Shown here in pieces: positions 57,215 to 64,000 of a stretch of 64,000 bases of DNA. Numbering within the stretch: position 1 is the first letter of the stretch; each line of letters begins with the position of its first letter. The DNA lies in NCBI RefSeq assembly GCF_947241125.1, contig NZ_OX365700.1, positions 1,954,001 through 2,018,000 on the forward strand, written 5' to 3'. The position numbers and the translations under genes are program-made. The notes under the pieces were generated by a model. It searched no databases and was not told where the DNA came from. It was given only the letters and a program-made list of their open reading frames with translations. The DNA is from Nitrospira tepida (GTDB lineage Bacteria; Nitrospirota; Nitrospiria; Nitrospirales; Nitrospiraceae).

Positions 57215-58462
57215 ATGAAGCCCGATAGGATAGATTTAATGGGGCGCAGGCTTCTGCATTCGATGGACGAGATTGGATCACGGATCAGGGGGATGGTCTT
57301 TGTTGGCATCATGATCGGCGCAGTGACCGTAGGGGCAGCCTTTTTCGTTCCGCCGGTGATCGCAAGCCATCAAGGGCATGAGAGCCATGCGGGTGAGGAC
57401 AGCCATGACGTGGCTGGAACGGGACACCCGATCCCTGGCGCCTCCTTTCAGGTGTTCATAGCTAAGGGTAAGGAAACGGCGGAGAGCGCAGCGCTCGAAC
57501 AGACCCAGGCGGATGAGGCAATCAAGACGGTTGTCGATGCCTTGAGCTTCATGATCCAGCATCGGACCGACTATCCGCGATTCGATGAGAGCGTCACGCG
57601 CAACCTGCTCGAACAGGTCGTGGTCGAGCCGAAAGTGGTCAATCGGGAAGGGAAGGAATTTCCGTTCCTGGTCGCCCGCACGAACGAGCCGGGCCGGGTC
57701 AGGCTGCTGATCAGCGCCTCGTCGCTCAAAGACAAGGGGTATCTGGGCCACCCAGAGCAACTGGTTCCGGTGTTGGCCCGAGAATTCCAATGGGTCGTGA
57801 GCAAGGCGGATACGGCCCCGAAATCCAACACCGTCTCGCTCGAACGCGATCTCAAACATGCCCCGATCCGTACCAACAGAGAGATCGGGGAGCTGTCGGC
57901 GGAAGAGCGGGCGCGTCTCCTGCAGCAGTTGTTCGGGAGCTATCTGACCACCGTGGATGATCAGAAGAGTCTGGAGGGGCAGCCGTTTTACGAGGTCGGG
58001 ACCACCAAGCTGGTTCAGCCGGCGCAGCCGGATTCCACGATCAAGCTCTATGACATTCGGATCCGCGAGGCTCTGCAGACGATCGTGCGCGATCCCTCTT
58101 TTGAGCAGCAGACTCCGAAAGCGGTGAGGAGTCTCTTGAACGGCAAAATCTGGAACGTGTCGTTCGTGAAGATCGACCAGCGGGATTGGGCCACGAGGAC
58201 ACGCGTGCTCCCGGAGGAGCAATCGGTGTTGGTGGGGGAGCGAGAGCGGTCGGTTCAACCGGCCAAGATCTTGGTGAATACCTACCGGACTGCCGCGCCG
58301 GACGATCCGTTTTATGCAGATACAAAGGGATTGCCCATGGGTGCGCTTTCCGCGGACCAGCTTGCCCGCGTCATTGCCTTGGAGATTGAGCGCAATATCG
58401 TGGAAAAATCCATGAAGGGCCATGTGGCCCAGGATGAGAACAAGGGAGGAACCAAAGAATAA
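57215..58462 (+). CDS. Exported protein with His-rich N-terminus, unknown function
   Basis: 415 residues; GAAGGAGGAAAAC before the ATG is a very strong ribosome site. The signal/anchor helix is GMVFVGIMIGAVTVGAAFFV, ending at VIASHQ. The mature N-terminus SHQGHESHAGEDSHDVAGTGH is rich in His and acidic residues and could bind divalent metal. The body is helix-rich, including DEAIKTVVDALSFMIQHRTDYPRFDESVTRNLLEQVV. Reads like a Nitrospira-type periplasmic protein with no named domain. It lies alone between the nuclease-like gene and trmL. Confidence 0.65.
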   Translation: MKPDRIDLMGRRLLHSMDEIGSRIRGMVFVGIMIGAVTVGAAFFVPPVIASHQGHESHAGEDSHDVAGTGHPIPGASFQVFIAKGKETAESAALEQTQADEAIKTVVDALSFMIQHRTDYPRFDESVTRNLLEQVVVEPKVVNREGKEFPFLVARTNEPGRVRLLISASSLKDKGYLGHPEQLVPVLAREFQWVVSKADTAPKSNTVSLERDLKHAPIRTNREIGELSAEERARLLQQLFGSYLTTVDDQKSLEGQPFYEVGTTKLVQPAQPDSTIKLYDIRIREALQTIVRDPSFEQQTPKAVRSLLNGKIWNVSFVKIDQRDWATRTRVLPEEQSVLVGERERSVQPAKILVNTYRTAAPDDPFYADTKGLPMGALSADQLARVIALEIERNIVEKSMKGHVAQDENKGGTKE

Positions 58463-58627
58463 GTTCGCCTCGCGCGGCCAAGCCTGATGCCTGAGCCCTG
58501 CAGGCCCTCACTGCGTCCCAATCTGTTCCAGCCACTCTGTATATGAGCCGCGCGAGATCCCCTCTTGGGGGCTGGTAGGCTCTTGAAGTAGACTGGCCAA
58601 CCGGCGCCTCGGCCGATACTTTGCACC

Positions 58628-59092
58628 ATGTTCGATATCATTCTCTTCCAGCCGGAAATTCCCTCGAACACCGGCAACATCATCCGTCTCTGCGCCAATA
58701 CCGGAGCCAGGCTGCATCTGGTCAAGCCGTTGGGGTTTACGTTGGAGGATCGGCTCCTGCGGCGGGCCGGGTTGGACTACCACGAGTTCGCCACGATCAC
58801 CGTTCACGAGACCTGGGCCGATTGCGCGACATGTCTCAAGGATAGCCGTCTCTTCGCCGTCTCCACCAAGGGTGCCCAGCGGTATGACTTGAATCAGTAT
58901 GTCGCCGGGGATGCGTTCATCTTTGGTCCGGAAACGAGAGGATTGCCGCCCGAGATCCTTGGCAGCGTACCTGCGCAACAACGAATCCGGGTTCCGATGG
59001 TCCCCGGCAGCCGGAGCCTCAATCTTTCCAACACCGTCGCGTTGGTTCTCTACGAAGCCTGGCGGCAGGTGGACTTTGAGGCCGGCCGGTGA
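58628..59092 (+). CDS. trmL: tRNA (cytidine/uridine-2'-O-)-methyltransferase TrmL
   Basis: 154 residues, the minimal SPOUT enzyme length. MFDIILFQPEIPSNTGNIIRLCANTGARLHLVKPLGF, FGPETRGLP and the C-terminal knot IRVPMVPGSRSLNLSNTVALVLYEAWRQ are diagnostic. It methylates the 2'-O of the wobble base at position 34 of leucine tRNAs. A 165-bp gap without a recognisable feature precedes it. Confidence 0.95.
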   Translation: MFDIILFQPEIPSNTGNIIRLCANTGARLHLVKPLGFTLEDRLLRRAGLDYHEFATITVHETWADCATCLKDSRLFAVSTKGAQRYDLNQYVAGDAFIFGPETRGLPPEILGSVPAQQRIRVPMVPGSRSLNLSNTVALVLYEAWRQVDFEAGR

Positions 59093-59210
59093 AAAGGCAT
59101 CGGAAACCAGAACTTCGCCTCTGCAAGGAACCGGTCTTGTAAGTAACGGCCACCGCCAGTGGAGCGGCGTCTTGCGTTCTGTCTCCACCGGGGCGTAGAC
59201 TCGCCCGCCT

Positions 59211-59750
59211 GTGAGTCGGCGCGAACCGGCGAAGGGTGAGGCTTTGCGCATTTGGGGTTCATCGAACGAAGGCAAGGCGCCGGTCGCTCAGCTCATGTGT
59301 GCTGGGCTCCTCCTCCTTGGCCTCGGCGGCTGCGGCAGCAACGACGAGGCTCCTGCCGATACGGCCGCCACGGTGGCCGGCGTGGACGCCGACAACGACG
59401 GCGTCCGAGACGATGTCGAAACCTACATCGATCAAACCTACAGCAGCGGGACAGACGGTCCGACCCGTGACGCCTTGCGGCAATATGCCAGGGCGGTGCA
59501 GGCCGCTATGCTGGATGCGGGGGATCAATCCCGCTCCGTCACCCACGCCGAATCACGGTTCCGGGCGATCGAATGTCTGATGGCCCGGAGGCCGGTGGAT
59601 TTTCCGACGGTCTTCTCCGACTTGCGTGCCCGCATCCTGAATACCGATGCCCGGTCGAAGGCCTATTTGCAGGCCGACGGGCAGGTGACGGCGACTCAGA
59701 TAGCCTTGCTGCCGGCGGACCAGTGGCCGGCTGCCTGTGTAACCCCATGA
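59211..59750 (+). CDS. Putative lipoprotein with calcium-binding-type repeat
   Basis: 179 residues. Signal segment LMCAGLLLLGLGGC, with the lipobox Cys near residue 41; an ATG at 59294 is an alternative start. The mature N-terminus contains VDADNDGVRDDVETYID, an acidic loop of the thrombospondin-3/EF-hand type. The remaining helices (ALRQYARAVQAAMLDAGDQSRSVTHAESRFRAIECLMARR) are of unknown function. It overlaps or abuts the downstream hydrolase gene (ATGA), suggesting that the two lipid- or envelope-located products work together. Confidence 0.65.
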   Translation: MSRREPAKGEALRIWGSSNEGKAPVAQLMCAGLLLLGLGGCGSNDEAPADTAATVAGVDADNDGVRDDVETYIDQTYSSGTDGPTRDALRQYARAVQAAMLDAGDQSRSVTHAESRFRAIECLMARRPVDFPTVFSDLRARILNTDARSKAYLQADGQVTATQIALLPADQWPAACVTP

Positions 59751-59764
59751 GGGCGAAGGAGAGC

Positions 59765-60643
59765 ATGAAGGTGCGGTCTCGCCGCTTGATCATGGTGCTC
59801 GGCCTGCTCGCTTTGCTTGCCGGTACGCCAGACCTCGTGGCCGCCCAGACGGGGCCTCAGCTAGCCTGTCAGAATCCTTCAGCGCCGCGGATCGACATCT
59901 TCTACGTCAACGGAGTCACGACCACGCTCGACGAAGCGCGGGTCAATGCCGGCAAGCTGGAGCAGGAGTTCCTGGGACGCCTTGCGAGCCTGCCGGCCAA
60001 TCTGCAGGGCTTCTGCTACCTCTTTCATCTGAACTACAACCCGACGCACGGGGAGGTGAGGGACTTCCTTGAGGCGGGCGAGCAGCGATTCGGATTTTCT
60101 CCGACGACCTTCTGGCAGGGATTAGAGAGCGTGGCAGTGTTCTCTCCGTTGCTGACGCAACTCCAGGGTCCGATGACCGACGTGAACCAGATCGACCAGG
60201 CGACGATTCAGCGCCATGCGGCACGCTATCGGCAGGAGATCCTGGCTCCCTCCTGCCGGCGGGTGCTGGTGGTGCCACATTCTCAGGGCAATCTCTATAC
60301 GAACGCCGCCTACGACCTGGCCTTTGCCGGTCCTCCGCCGAGTCCTCCGGCCGGCGCCTTGAAGATCGCGGGCGTGGCGACGCCGGATTCGCTGGTGAAG
60401 GGAAACGGGCGGTACCGGTCGTCTTCAACCGATTCGTTGATCAACGTGATTCGTCTGACCCTGTCGAACACCTTGCCGGCCAACACCAATTGGGGCGGCA
60501 ATCTGCTCACCCTGATCGCTCCCGCCTACTCGGGCGGCCACAGCTTCATCGGCTATCTGTCGTTCGATCCCAGCCGAACGGATATTCTGAACGACATCCA
60601 AGCCAATCTGAACGAACTCGCCGCGGTCAACCCCTGTCCCTAG
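59765..60643 (+). CDS. Exported alpha/beta-hydrolase-like protein
   Basis: About 292 residues from ATG 59765 (GAAGGAG just upstream); ATG 59747 overlapping the previous stop is possible, the longer open frame is not. Signal peptide (LIMVLGLLALLAGTPDLVAAQ). The region RRVLVVPHSQGNLYTNAAYDLAF contains a P-H-S-Q-G nucleophile elbow, so Ser is in place for a lipase/esterase-type enzyme. FYVNGVTTTLDEARVNAG precedes it. Substrate unknown. The stop codon TAG is part of the CTAG target duplication of a mobile element, which abuts the 3' end without changing the coding sequence. Confidence 0.7.
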   Translation: MKVRSRRLIMVLGLLALLAGTPDLVAAQTGPQLACQNPSAPRIDIFYVNGVTTTLDEARVNAGKLEQEFLGRLASLPANLQGFCYLFHLNYNPTHGEVRDFLEAGEQRFGFSPTTFWQGLESVAVFSPLLTQLQGPMTDVNQIDQATIQRHAARYRQEILAPSCRRVLVVPHSQGNLYTNAAYDLAFAGPPPSPPAGALKIAGVATPDSLVKGNGRYRSSSTDSLINVIRLTLSNTLPANTNWGGNLLTLIAPAYSGGHSFIGYLSFDPSRTDILNDIQANLNELAAVNPCP

Positions 60644-60838
60644 CCCGCATTATTCATGAACGCTTCTGCTGCAATCTCGGATTCGCCGCTGCGACGGAGC
60701 CTGCCGGCTGGCGTGCTCGCCGCTCAGTCCCTCGACGTACTGTTTCAAGTACGCCTTGGTCCTTCGCGGCTGTGCTTGCCCGTCTCGCCTGGCGACTGCC
60801 CGATTTCGCGACGAACCGTCATGAATAATGCGGGCTAG
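60640..60838. mobile_element. MITE-like element, copy B (191 bp) with CTAG target duplication
   Basis: The element spans 60644-60834, with perfect 16-bp terminal inverted repeats CCCGCATTATTCATGA. CTAG duplicates at 60640-60643 and 60835-60838. Internal parts match copy A, including GTACTGTTTCAAGTACGCC and CCTTCGCGGCTGTGCTTG. No open frame of meaning. Confidence 0.88.
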
Positions 60839-60851
60839 CCGCATCTCATGA

Positions 60852-60921
60852 AAGGTTGAGGTCGAGGCTGAGGCTAAGTGCCAGATGCTTTGTGCTAAAC
60901 CTCGACCTTAGCCTTAGCCTT
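60852..60921. terminator. Imperfect hairpin of AGGCTA/AGGCTG hexamers
   Basis: The left arm AGGTTGAGGTCGAGGCTG plus AGGCTAAG (60852-60878) pairs, with some G-T pairs, with AACCTCGACCTTAGCCTTAG plus CCTT (60898-60921). It overlaps the stop codon of the NtrC-type regulator and lies where transcripts from both sides should end. Confidence 0.5.
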
Positions 60922-62266
60922 CTGACGGCTCGCTCATGCCGTACCGCTTCAGCTTCGCCAGCAGCGTCTTGTAGTCGATCTGAAGCGTCTTCGCGGCCTG
61001 GGTCTTGTTCCCGCCGCAGGAGTCGAGCACGCGCAGAATGTGCCGGCGCTCGATCTCGTCGAGCGAGAGGGTGGTGTCCTCCGCCTGTGTGCGAAGAGTG
61101 GATGGCGGCAACAGGGCGACGACCTCTTCCCTGGTGATGGGGCCGGCGCCAGGACTTGTCAGGATGATGCGTTCGATCACGTTGCGCAGCTCGCGGACGT
61201 TGCCGGGCCAGTGGTGGGCGGCGAGTTGCTCCAAGGCCTCCGGCGAGAGGCTTCGTTTGTGGGGGCCAGGGACCCGCAGGCTGTGAAGCAGATGTTCGGC
61301 CAGCTTCGGGAGGTCCTCCTTGCGGTCGCGCAGGGGCGGCACCCGCAGGGTCACCGTGTTGATGCGATAAAACAGATCGTCGCGGAAGCGCCCTTGCAGC
61401 ACGAGTTCCTGCACGTCCTGGTTCGTGGCGCCGAGGACCCGGACGTCGGCATGGAGCGTGCGCGTGCTCCCCACGGGCCGGAATTCGCCGCGATCCAGAA
61501 AGCGCAGCAACCCCACCTGCATGGAGCCCGGCATCTCGCCGATTTCGTCGAGGAACAGGGTGCCGCCCTCGGCCGCCGCGATGAGGCCGGACTTGGCGGA
61601 ACCGGCGCCGGTGAAGGCGCCCTTCTCATGGCCGAAGAGTTCGCTCTCCAACAGTTCCCGGCTCACGGTCCCGCAATTCACGGCGAGGAACGGCCCCGTT
61701 GACCGGCGGCTCAGCGCATGGAGGAGCCGAGCCACCACTTCCTTGCCCGATCCGGTTTCTCCCTGGATCAGCACCGGCGCGTTGGACGGGGCTACCTGCG
61801 TGATGAGGGTCTTCAGCCGCTGCCAGGCGGGGCTGAGCCCTTCGACAATGGTGTCCCTCAGAAACCCGCCGTGTCGCGCCGCCAAATTTTCCTGCCGGAG
61901 GGCCCGCATCGTTCTGAGCTTGGCGAGGGCCGCCGTGACCGAGGCCGCGTCGAAGGGCGTTTCCTTCACCAGAAAATCCCAGGCTCCGTCCTTCATGGCC
62001 TCCACGGCATCTTTCACGTCCGCGTGGCCGGTCAGCACCATCACGTCGATGTCCGGTTGCCGTTCCTTGATCCATCGCAACACGGCCCGCCCGTCCATGC
62101 CAGGCATGCGCAGATCGGTGATCACGCAATCGACGGAGGCGGTGGTGAGACAGTCGAGGCCGGCCTGCCCTCCCGCCGCCGTCAGGACATCACAGCCCTG
62201 TTCCCGGAGCGTCTGCTCCAGGACGAGCCGCACATATTCTTCGTCATCAATGATCAAAATTCGCAT
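60914..62266 (-). CDS. NtrC-family sigma-54 dependent response regulator, partner of the downstream kinase
   Basis: 450 residues. Receiver with phospho-acceptor Asp51 (CVITDLRMPGMDG) and VLTGHADVKDAVEAMKDGAWDFLVK. AAA+ domain with Walker A GETGSGKEVVARLL, canonical GAFTGA in EKGAFTGAGSAKSG, and TLFLDEIGEMPG. C-terminal FIS helix-turn-helix KTQAAKTLQIDYKTLLAKLKRYG. The gene start and the kinase stop overlap by one base, so the two form an operon: kinase first, regulator second. Likely phosphorylated by that kinase to activate RpoN promoters. Confidence 0.95.
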   Translation of the reverse strand: MRILIIDDEEYVRLVLEQTLREQGCDVLTAAGGQAGLDCLTTASVDCVITDLRMPGMDGRAVLRWIKERQPDIDVMVLTGHADVKDAVEAMKDGAWDFLVKETPFDAASVTAALAKLRTMRALRQENLAARHGGFLRDTIVEGLSPAWQRLKTLITQVAPSNAPVLIQGETGSGKEVVARLLHALSRRSTGPFLAVNCGTVSRELLESELFGHEKGAFTGAGSAKSGLIAAAEGGTLFLDEIGEMPGSMQVGLLRFLDRGEFRPVGSTRTLHADVRVLGATNQDVQELVLQGRFRDDLFYRINTVTLRVPPLRDRKEDLPKLAEHLLHSLRVPGPHKRSLSPEALEQLAAHHWPGNVRELRNVIERIILTSPGAGPITREEVVALLPPSTLRTQAEDTTLSLDEIERRHILRVLDSCGGNKTQAAKTLQIDYKTLLAKLKRYGMSEPSEG

Positions 62267-63822
62267 CAGGAGATGGCCTGTGGAAAGGCCAGGTAGAAGG
62301 TTGCGCCCTGTCCCGGCATGGATTCCGCCCAGACGCGCCCGCCGTGCTTGTCCATGACCAGTTTGACGATGGCCAGACCGACGCCGGTGCCTTCAAAGGC
62401 CTGCGCGCCGTGCAATCGTTCGAAGAGGCCGAAAATACGATCGGCATAGGCCTGGTCGAATCCGATGCCCCGGTCTCGGATGCAGAGGATCGTCTCAGTC
62501 GCGGACAAGGTGCCGGTCACGACGATGTCGGCCGGCTCCCCAGGCCTGGCGAACTTCACGGCATTGTCGAGAAGGTTGGCGAGGGCTTGTCTGATGCTGA
62601 CCGGTTCGCCATAGAGGTCGGCGAACGGGAGATCAATGGTGATCCTGGGCTTGGGACCTTGCGCGCCGGAGAGGCGCTCGGCCGCCAGCGTGCCGAGCAT
62701 TTCGAGCAGGTTGAACCGCGACATCGGGAGCGAGGCCTGTTCCAACCGGGAGTATTTTAGGAGCGCGTCGATCATGTGCGTGAGGCGCAAGGCCGAGGTC
62801 CGGATCACGTCGATGCGGTGCCGCAACTGCTCATCCTGAGTCTGGGCGAACTGTTTTTCCAGGAGGGAGGAGAACCCTTCGATCTCGCGCAGCGGGCCCT
62901 TCAAGTCGTGCGCGACGGAGTAGGTGAAGGCCTCCAGCTCCTTGGTCTTGCGCTCCAGCGCCGAACTCCGTTCCCGAAGATTGGCCAGCATGGCCGCCAG
63001 GGCCTTCGATAGCCGGCCGACCTCGTCCTGACTGGACAGGGGTTGAAACCGCGCGGCCAGGTCGTGATGGGCCACGCGATCGGCGGTGGCGGCCAAACTC
63101 CGGAGCGGCTCGGCGATCTGGGAGTGCGCCACGGCGTAGGTGAGCAGAATCAGCCCCGCGAGGAGCAGGATGCCGGCGACCACGATCACGGTGCCCTGTT
63201 GAGACAACAGATCGCCCTCGGCTTTCATCTCCGCGGTCACGGCCGTCTGAAGGAGGACCAACCGGATCAGATGTTCAGACAGATCTTCGAGCGAGCGGGG
63301 GAGACCGTCGGAGGATGGTTCCGGCGAGGCACCGGCCCGCTCGGCCCATAAACTCTCCACATGGGAGAGCGTGGAGGCGATGGTCGAAACCAGGTGCGCT
63401 TCTTCTTCGACCAGGTCCAGCCGGCCGTGATCATCAAGCATGGTCAGGAGCCGCGGATGGTGGGGACGGATTAAGTGCGTGCCGCGATAAACCTCGAGTT
63501 GACGCCGCAACGTGTGCGAGATGGCTTCCCCCTGGCGGAACGATTCACGGGCCTCCTCGGCGGTCGCGGCATGCTCCCATCGGTGAAAGGTCAGGCGCAA
63601 TTCCCCGGCAAGCTGCTGCATCGCCGCCGTCGTCGCCAAGGCCGGCACCGTGATGCGGTGATGGCGGTCTACGTAACTGTTGATTTTGGAGAGGTAGAAC
63701 AGGATCGCCGCGAAGCTCAGGCCCAGCACGACCAGCAAGATGCCGAAGGAAGTCAGCAGCTTCTTTCCGATGGTCAACCGGCGGAACAATCGGAGCGGCG
63801 AGCGCAGGAGAGCGAACGACAT
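62266..63822 (-). CDS. Sensor histidine kinase with HAMP domain
   Basis: About 518 residues from the ATG at 63822; the frame is open to 63957 but upstream codons look noncoding. Two membrane helices (KLLTSFGILLVVLGLSFAAILFYL and VIVVAGILLLAGLILLTYAVAH) enclose a helical periplasmic sensor of about 170 residues. HAMP follows (SQIAEPLRSLAATADRVAHHDLAARF), then HisKA with AFTYSVAHDLKGPLREIEGF (phospho-His) and an HATPase_c domain with NLLDNAVKFA, DRGIGFD and GTGVGLAIVKLV. The periplasmic helical domain (LAGELRLTFHRWEHA) is of the four-helix type used for small ligands. Pairs with the NtrC-type regulator. Confidence 0.93.
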   Translation of the reverse strand: MSFALLRSPLRLFRRLTIGKKLLTSFGILLVVLGLSFAAILFYLSKINSYVDRHHRITVPALATTAAMQQLAGELRLTFHRWEHAATAEEARESFRQGEAISHTLRRQLEVYRGTHLIRPHHPRLLTMLDDHGRLDLVEEEAHLVSTIASTLSHVESLWAERAGASPEPSSDGLPRSLEDLSEHLIRLVLLQTAVTAEMKAEGDLLSQQGTVIVVAGILLLAGLILLTYAVAHSQIAEPLRSLAATADRVAHHDLAARFQPLSSQDEVGRLSKALAAMLANLRERSSALERKTKELEAFTYSVAHDLKGPLREIEGFSSLLEKQFAQTQDEQLRHRIDVIRTSALRLTHMIDALLKYSRLEQASLPMSRFNLLEMLGTLAAERLSGAQGPKPRITIDLPFADLYGEPVSIRQALANLLDNAVKFARPGEPADIVVTGTLSATETILCIRDRGIGFDQAYADRIFGLFERLHGAQAFEGTGVGLAIVKLVMDKHGGRVWAESMPGQGATFYLAFPQAIS

Positions 63823-63906
63823 GGCGTAGCCTACCATAGGGGAGCCATGGAGGCCAGAGATCGGGGCGTCGGTGGTTGGCCGGCGCCCTTCAGGGATACA
63901 GTATAG

Positions 63907-63938
63907 TTGACAGAATGTCCTGTATTGATTTATACAGG
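63907..63938 (+). promoter_or_regulatory. Promoter with overlapping palindromic operator
   Basis: TTGACA (63907-63912), a 17-base spacer and TTATAC (63930-63935). A perfect inverted repeat CCTGTAT / ATACAGG (63919-63925 and 63932-63938, six-base gap) covers the -10 region, so a dimeric repressor is expected to act here. The start codon of the next gene is only seven bases downstream of the -10 box. Confidence 0.55.
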
Positions 63939-63942
63939 CCGC

Positions 63943-64000
63943 ATGAGCGAGCAGCACCGCGCGGAGCCGGCCGAGAACATCGAGAATCGCCTGCGCCAGG
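63943..64000 (+). CDS. Gene cut by the window end, N-terminal fragment only
   Basis: ATG 63943 followed by 19 codons with no stop (MSEQHRAEPAENIENRLRQ). Too short to assign. It is preceded by a strong promoter with a palindrome over its -10 and lacks a ribosome site, so it may be a leaderless gene. The polar start followed by ENIENRLRQ resembles the N-terminus of some helix-turn-helix regulators, which is a guess. Divergent from the histidine kinase gene. Confidence 0.4.
   Translation, partial: MSEQHRAEPAENIENRLRQ

Noticed and set aside
59573-59764. Longer N-terminus for the exported hydrolase
   Set aside because: The upstream in-frame codons overlap the preceding lipoprotein gene, and a proper signal peptide starts at 59765.
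1-64000. tRNA, rRNA or CRISPR loci
   Set aside because: I looked for T-loop-like motifs, rRNA cores and evenly spaced repeats while reading and found none; this was by eye, so a tRNAscan or Infernal run would be decisive.

Overview
The window is a high-GC, gene-dense bacterial chromosome segment with no rRNA, tRNA or CRISPR that I could recognise. The combination of an LPS/outer-membrane lifestyle (lptD, TolC/RND), a fused cbb3-type oxidase, GH15 plus glycogen-debranching enzymes, paired DUF507 genes, NtrC-type regulators and many exported proteins of unknown function points to a Nitrospira-like member of the Nitrospirota. That assignment is an inference from protein flavour, not from a marker-gene search.

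Layout: 1-11.4 kb is a mostly plus-strand block: a 5'-cut AI-2E-type permease, a YihY-type membrane protein, GH15 glucoamylase/trehalase, a BON-domain protein broken by a 7-G run, amylo-1,6-glucosidase, and a cbb3 oxidase in which CcoN, CcoO and two extra cytochrome c domains form one 962-residue chain, followed by a tiny CcoP-like membrane anchor. 11.1-18.3 kb holds envelope proteins, an MscS channel, two convergent genes that have both lost their 3' ends at one junction near 14.74 kb, NhaA, and a solitary encapsulin-type ferritin. 18.3-19.1 kb is a gene-poor repeat zone with an antitoxin remnant. 19.1-29.8 kb is housekeeping: moaC, a moaD-moaE fusion, moaA, a nickel/cobalt permease, accD, folC, lptD, trxA and recN.

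29.8-38.4 kb is a minus-strand signalling block: an HD-GYP response regulator, an NtrC-family regulator, a 1196-residue protein joining receiver, PAS, PilZ, a LuxD-like hydrolase fold with a replaced nucleophile and a SAM methyltransferase, and a PP2C phosphatase. This is the strongest candidate for something not yet described: a c-di-GMP-responsive lipid or acyl modifying regulator beside a c-di-GMP hydrolase. 38.4-49.2 kb is plus-strand and mixed (DUF507 pair, PrxQ, radA, tsaB, rimI, tatC, cyclophilin, lipoproteins). 49.1-55.4 kb is a minus-strand RND efflux operon headed by a stand-alone receiver. 55.4-57.2 kb is repeat-rich, lower-GC sequence carrying a PD-(D/E)XK nuclease-like gene that looks acquired. 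57.2-64 kb contains exported proteins, trmL, and a histidine kinase/NtrC pair with a divergent gene cut by the window end.

Two copies of a short non-autonomous mobile element (450 and 191 bp) share 16-bp terminal inverted repeats and each has a 4-bp CTAR target duplication; one separates tsaB from rimI, the other sits on a stop codon. A second repeat family occurs twice at 18.6-18.9 kb and once at 55.8 kb.
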